IMG/VR virus record: IMGVR_UViG_3300032278_000063
Coordinates: 1-32,929 of that record
Source: a virus
DNA: 32,929 nt
Strand: one strand, 5' to 3'
Of the stretch, positions 30,164 through 32,929 are shown in pieces. The position numbers and the translations under genes are program-made. The notes below the pieces were generated by a model. The model made no database searches and was not told the origin of the DNA. It saw only the letters and a list, made by a program, of their open reading frames with translations. Position 1 is the stretch's first letter, and every line of letters begins with the position of its first letter.

Positions 30164-30179
30164 GTTGCATTTGGTTAAC
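30164..30179. promoter_or_regulatory. Operator copy 5
   Basis: GTTGCA-TTTG-GTTAAC, overlapping the -35 of the promoter at 30165. Confidence 0.6.
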
Positions 30180-30193
30180 CGTTTCTATATAAT
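30165..30193 (+). promoter_or_regulatory. Promoter of the 30234 operon
   Basis: TTGCAT (30165-30170), 17-base spacer, perfect TATAAT (30188-30193). The leader contains CATAGAGAAATAAG and TAAGGAGCGACCA directly before the ATG. Confidence 0.85.
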
Positions 30194-30233
30194 AGAACCA
30201 TAGAGAAATAAGAAAAGGAGTAAGGAGCGACCA

Positions 30234-30350
30234 ATGACCAAGAAGCAATTGAACCAGATATTCGGGGAGATCAAGAAAGTCCAGAAAGGCGGATGCGCCT
30301 TCTGCGGAAGCTCGAAGGGAATTCTTCACACCTGCAAAGGGGGAAACTAA
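30234..30350 (+). CDS. 38-aa zinc-ribbon-like microprotein
   Basis: Starts MTKKQLNQIFGEIKKVQKGG. Cys21 and Cys24 (CAFC), then His32 and Cys34 (HTC), could bind one zinc. The ribosome site TAAGGAGCGACCA and the strong promoter make it the first gene of the operon. Its stop is one base before the next ATG. Role unknown; it may bind nucleic acid or a host protein. Confidence 0.65.
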   Translation: MTKKQLNQIFGEIKKVQKGGCAFCGSSKGILHTCKGGN

Positions 30351-30351
30351 T

Positions 30352-30597
30352 ATGTTGAAGGCTCAAGATATGACAGAATTATTTGATGCGGTCGAGGAAC
30401 TAACAGGAACAGAACCTTCTGGGATCGACCTTAGAAGTGGAATCCATGCCATGATCACCAAGAACATGGACTTAGATGCCAGAACGTTGATTTACCGGAA
30501 GGTTGGGTCTACCGAGATTATGTTAAACATGGAGTATCTAGCAAGAAACTACGAAGCTTGCAGAGTCACATCGCAGACAATTGGAGGTGGGAACTAA
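30352..30597 (+). CDS. Hypothetical 81-aa protein
   Basis: Starts MLKAQDMTELFDAVEELTGT; helical and acidic in the first half, with a strand-turn segment later (TLIYRKVGSTEIMLNMEYLA). It is one base after the microprotein stop, with GGGGG in the upstream coding end. No family recognised. Confidence 0.65.
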   Translation: MLKAQDMTELFDAVEELTGTEPSGIDLRSGIHAMITKNMDLDARTLIYRKVGSTEIMLNMEYLARNYEACRVTSQTIGGGN

Positions 30598-30598
30598 G

Positions 30599-30940
30599 AT
30601 GACTCAAGAACAATCAACCAAAGCAAAAGCTGAAGCTGTTGAGATTACTCTAAGGCATGTAATGAGAGCGATGTCTAAGGTAGACAGGTATACGAATCAA
30701 TGGTGGAGTGATGATCTAAACCGTGTCCATGATGAACTATGGAAACTCCAGAATCAATTAAGGAATATACAGTTGGACAAGAGGGTTTATACCAATGACG
30801 CCAATCCTCATTACAACTTTGAGGTTATCCATACTGAGCAATGTACGGTAATGAACCACATGGCAAGCAGTAGATGCCCTCTCTATAGAAAGCAGAAAAT
30901 TCATGAACTAAAAAAAAGGGTGGAGGAAGAGATGAGATAA
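30599..30940 (+). CDS. Hypothetical 113-aa helical protein
   Basis: Starts MTQEQSTKAKAEAVEITLRH; GGAGGT lies ten bases before ATG 30599, one base after the upstream stop. It is mostly helical, with NQWWSDDLNRVHDELWKLQN and a basic end (KKRVEEEMR). His84, Cys88 and Cys99 might matter. It ends before an intrinsic terminator. Confidence 0.65.
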   Translation: MTQEQSTKAKAEAVEITLRHVMRAMSKVDRYTNQWWSDDLNRVHDELWKLQNQLRNIQLDKRVYTNDANPHYNFEVIHTEQCTVMNHMASSRCPLYRKQKIHELKKRVEEEMR

Positions 30941-30976
30941 TTACTCTAAGGATTAGCGAACCGAACAATCGCTCAG

Positions 30977-31003
30977 AACCCCTGCTTAACGGTGGGGGTT
31001 TTT
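30977..31003 (+). terminator. Intrinsic terminator of the 30234 operon
   Basis: AACCCC and GGGGTT pair around a 12-base loop and are followed by T5. It may also serve the convergent minus unit, which ends at 31140. Confidence 0.75.
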
Positions 31004-31022
31004 ATTTGTCCCTTGGAAGTGA

Positions 31023-31099
31023 GGAAATCTCGGTAAATAGAGAAACCAATAGAAGAAGATTTCCCCACTAATAAGGAGTGATTCGGGAGCGACCAAACT
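31023..31099 (+). other. Orphan leader-like region without a gene
   Basis: AATAGAGAAACCAATAG, AATAAGGAGTG and GGAGCGACCAAACTCAAC occur in the same order as in the leader of the DUF932 gene (28494-28563), but no convincing start follows. An 8-bp inverted repeat, GGAAATCT (31023-31030) with AGATTTCC (31057-31064), encloses part of it. There is no good promoter upstream. It may be a decayed duplicate, a small RNA or a binding site. Confidence 0.45.
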
Positions 31100-31139
31100 C
31101 AACGAACCGCCGAAACGATTATACCACTTTGATAGTTGA

Positions 31140-31325
31140 CTATTCGTTTTCAAGCACTTTAAGCGAAACTCCACCCAAGAAGCCAAATAAGCCACCGATG
31201 ATAGCGGTTATGACTTCTACAGCTTCCAATGCTACGCCGACCCATAATCCAATACAGCTGAACACAGTAGCGCAGAGTATCCCTATCAGGATTTGAGGTC
31301 TGATTTTTCCAATGTCGATATTCAT
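31140..31325 (-). CDS. Small two-pass membrane protein, holin candidate
   Basis: A 61-aa protein with two hydrophobic segments, about 10-34 (PQILIGILCATVFSCIGLWV) and 36-54 (VITAIIGGLFGFLGGVSL), joined by a short acidic turn. The N-terminus MNIDIGKIRP and the C-terminal charged tail VLENE fit small phage holins. Its ATG overlaps the stop of the zinc-protein gene (ATGA). No endolysin is adjacent, so a lysis role is only a suggestion. Confidence 0.6.
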   Translation of the reverse strand: MNIDIGKIRPQILIGILCATVFSCIGLWVGVALEAVEVITAIIGGLFGFLGGVSLKVLENE

Positions 31326-31531
31326 GATTGTCCTTTAACGAATCGTGCTACATTCGTCTTACAAACCTTACAAACTCCACGAAGTTGGCGTCTATTAGGA
31401 TTGTCCAGATGAATATAGGTAATTTGATACACCTCAGTCGTTGCCTTACAAGCAAAGCAATAAGCGGTTTCTACAGCGTCTTGACCATTTAACAACATCT
31501 TACTCCAATGTCGAATGCTACTTAAAAACAT
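31322..31531 (-). CDS. DUF5679-like zinc-binding protein
   Basis: A 69-aa protein. AYCFACKATTEV and LRGVCKVCKTNVARF give a CxxC ... CxxC zinc ribbon with the K-G-x-C-x-x-C-x-T ending of DUF5679. The start at 31531 has AGGA upstream; ATG 31498 with GGAG is an alternative and would give a more typical length. Function of the family is unknown. It lies between membrane-protein genes at the end of the late unit. Confidence 0.7.
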   Translation of the reverse strand: MFLSSIRHWSKMLLNGQDAVETAYCFACKATTEVYQITYIHLDNPNRRQLRGVCKVCKTNVARFVKGQS

Positions 31532-31548
31532 ATTTAATCCTAATAGAT

Positions 31549-32929
31549 TTACTCATTGGTCACGGTTACTGTTGGAGCACCAATAAGCACCTCAACATTG
31601 TCACTAACATTCCAGTTGGCTGCGGTGACGCTCTGGTTAATCTTAAATTCCTTAGTAGCAAATCCATCCGAAACACCTGCATTACCTCCGCCACCTACTT
31701 CATTAAGCTGAATAGTCAATGTTCCAATCTTCATTTTATCGAAGGAACAAGAACCTCCTTCGGTATATAGATTACTCAGGACTAACTTATCAATCTTTCC
31801 ATTTGTTGCGGTAGTTGGAGCATCAATATGGATTCGGTCATATGAACCTCCAGAAGTAACCATCGCTTCAGCCTGATGATGACCTCCACCGATTGCTCTC
31901 ATCCTAGAAGTTCCCGGAGTCTGGTTTATGCTTTGACCATCTGAAGCATTTCCAATGACATTGATAGTGTGAGCAGTAATATTATCAAAGTACATAAACG
32001 TACATCTGGACTTTTCAATTAGCATTTCACCTACTTCTAGGACAGTGTCAGTACCTCCAGAGACTACCGTTCCACCAATCAATATTGCTGTGGCACTAGC
32101 CGCAGTTCCTCCAGCAGAAGTATGAGCAGAAGACGGTATTGCTCCTCCAGTATAAATAGTTCCAACTGTGACATTTTCGATGCGAATCTCCCTGACAGGA
32201 GTAGTGCCAAGAACAATCCTCAACGTATTATCTTCTTTGCCTAATCCACTATTCTCCTGTCTCCATGCCATAGTCTGTTCAAGAGTAGGGTCTGGATGTT
32301 GTGCAGGGGCTGAATAAATACCTGAGTCTCCATTGCTAAAACTTCTTTCAGCCAAGATTGTTTCGTTGACTGCCACACCTGCTCCTGCCGTACCTCCGAC
32401 CGCTAATAATCCTATAGCCATCTGTGGGGATAGCCCCATCATTCTTAAAAAACTATATGGTGCTTTTGCAATATTGAATGCGGTTTTCCACTTGGCACTT
32501 TCTGCGTTTAAATACTCCACTTTGGAGATAACCCAATTTCTCCAAACAGTTATTTTTTTATAGGCGCTGATGGGACTTCTTACAAGTACCATTGGAGTAG
32601 CTTTAAGCGTTCTCCACCATGTTCTAAAGTTTCTAACATGGATAATGAATCCCAAAACTATCAAGCCGATTGAACCAGATATAGTCCAGACAAAATTCGC
32701 TTGAGCGGAAAGTATCGTATCGAATACAAACTGGTCAGTTATAACAAACCATGCTTCAGTTCCAAATATATTTTCCCATCGGAATGGCAAAACTGGAGAC
32801 AACCAATGAATGACATTGCCAATCTGATACTGGTCGATAAAGGAAATAGCTACGCCAATGACACCTGCAAGAACCAGAAGTACAGTCGTAATAGAGGCTA
32901 AAACCATCCCTATGACACGCAGGATTTTT
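31549..32929 (-). CDS. Large membrane-anchored beta-rich protein (5' end at 1..79)
   Basis: The frame is open to the window end; the first internal ATG is at 32907 with a poor ribosome site. Joined to 79..1 across the shared TTTTT it gives 484 aa. In the joined protein there are membrane segments at about 30-56 (VLASITTVLLVLAGVIGVAI), 100-122 (WTISGSIGLIVLGFIIHV) and 193-213 (IGLLAVGGTAGAGVAV). From about 255 on come short Gly/Thr/Ser-rich beta repeats (IRIENVTVGTIYTGGA, HTINVIGNASDGQS, IDKLVLSNLYTEGG) resembling a beta-solenoid. Unknown function; possibly an envelope-associated or virion surface protein. Confidence 0.7.
   Translation of the reverse strand, partial: KILRVIGMVLASITTVLLVLAGVIGVAISFIDQYQIGNVIHWLSPVLPFRWENIFGTEAWFVITDQFVFDTILSAQANFVWTISGSIGLIVLGFIIHVRNFRTWWRTLKATPMVLVRSPISAYKKITVWRNWVISKVEYLNAESAKWKTAFNIAKAPYSFLRMMGLSPQMAIGLLAVGGTAGAGVAVNETILAERSFSNGDSGIYSAPAQHPDPTLEQTMAWRQENSGLGKEDNTLRIVLGTTPVREIRIENVTVGTIYTGGAIPSSAHTSAGGTAASATAILIGGTVVSGGTDTVLEVGEMLIEKSRCTFMYFDNITAHTINVIGNASDGQSINQTPGTSRMRAIGGGHHQAEAMVTSGGSYDRIHIDAPTTATNGKIDKLVLSNLYTEGGSCSFDKMKIGTLTIQLNEVGGGGNAGVSDGFATKEFKINQSVTAANWNVSDNVEVLIGAPTVTVTNE

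Noticed and set aside
31078-31296. Plus-strand frame starting in the orphan leader
   Set aside because: It begins at a GTG too close to AAGGAG, then runs opposite a well-supported membrane-protein gene; its sequence is low-complexity Thr/Pro.
1-32929. tRNA genes, CRISPR arrays, IS elements, attachment sites
   Set aside because: No cloverleaf with CCA-type ends, no regularly spaced repeats, no transposase or integrase pattern and no long direct repeat were seen by eye; a scanning program could still find a degenerate tRNA.

Overview
The window looks like one complete, or nearly complete, genome of a small tailed phage (siphovirus-like, HK97-type head) of about 32.9 kb with no recognisable host DNA. 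Evidence is a full structural set: terminase, portal fused to a MuF-like domain, S78 prohead protease, HK97-fold capsid, connector and neck proteins, tail tube proteins, a frameshifted tail chaperone, tape measure and fibre proteins. The two window ends both carry TTTTT. If these are overlapped, one 484-codon reading frame runs across the junction and starts one base after the preceding gene, so the molecule is probably circular or circularly permuted. The host cannot be named. The promoters are sigma70-like (TTGACA-17-TATAAT type) and ribosome sites are AGGAG-like, so a bacterial host is safe. No integrase, DNA polymerase, primase, tRNA, CRISPR array or recognisable endolysin was found.

Layout. 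Minus unit 1 runs from about 28,470 down to 19,146: a small HTH protein, a Gp157-like small protein, a possible ssDNA-binding protein, a RecA-fold ATPase/helicase, a PD-(D/E)XK nuclease, a SAM methyltransferase, a PAPS-reductase-like ATP pyrophosphatase, a GNAT protein, a ParB-domain protein, the terminase subunits and a Com-like zinc microprotein. Minus unit 2 runs from about 17,450 down to 1 and on through the junction to 31,140: small accessory genes, portal/MuF, protease, capsid, connectors, tail genes, fibres, small membrane proteins, a large membrane-anchored beta-rich protein and a DUF5679-like zinc protein. Plus-strand units sit at 17,576-18,604, 18,718-19,149, 28,575-30,013 (starting with a DUF932 protein) and 30,234-30,940. 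They are small, mostly unrecognised genes, each led by a strong promoter.

Regulation. A 16-bp inverted repeat, GTTGAC-N4-GTYAAC, recurs at seven places (one with N5). In six its left arm supplies the -35 box of a promoter, and in one it covers the nuclease start codon. One copy lies in the overlap of two divergent promoters between the HTH gene and the DUF932 gene, so the HTH protein is the obvious candidate repressor. A leader element (GGAGCGACCAA) recurs next to several of these starts, including one orphan copy with no gene.

The most unusual gene group is PAPS reductase-like, GNAT, 95-aa protein, ParB, TerS, TerL, Com-like. It resembles pieces of known phage DNA-modification systems (Mu Com/Mom, Dnd-like PAPS reductases) placed directly against the packaging motor. 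A DNA or nucleotide modification coupled to packaging is an inference, not shown by sequence.
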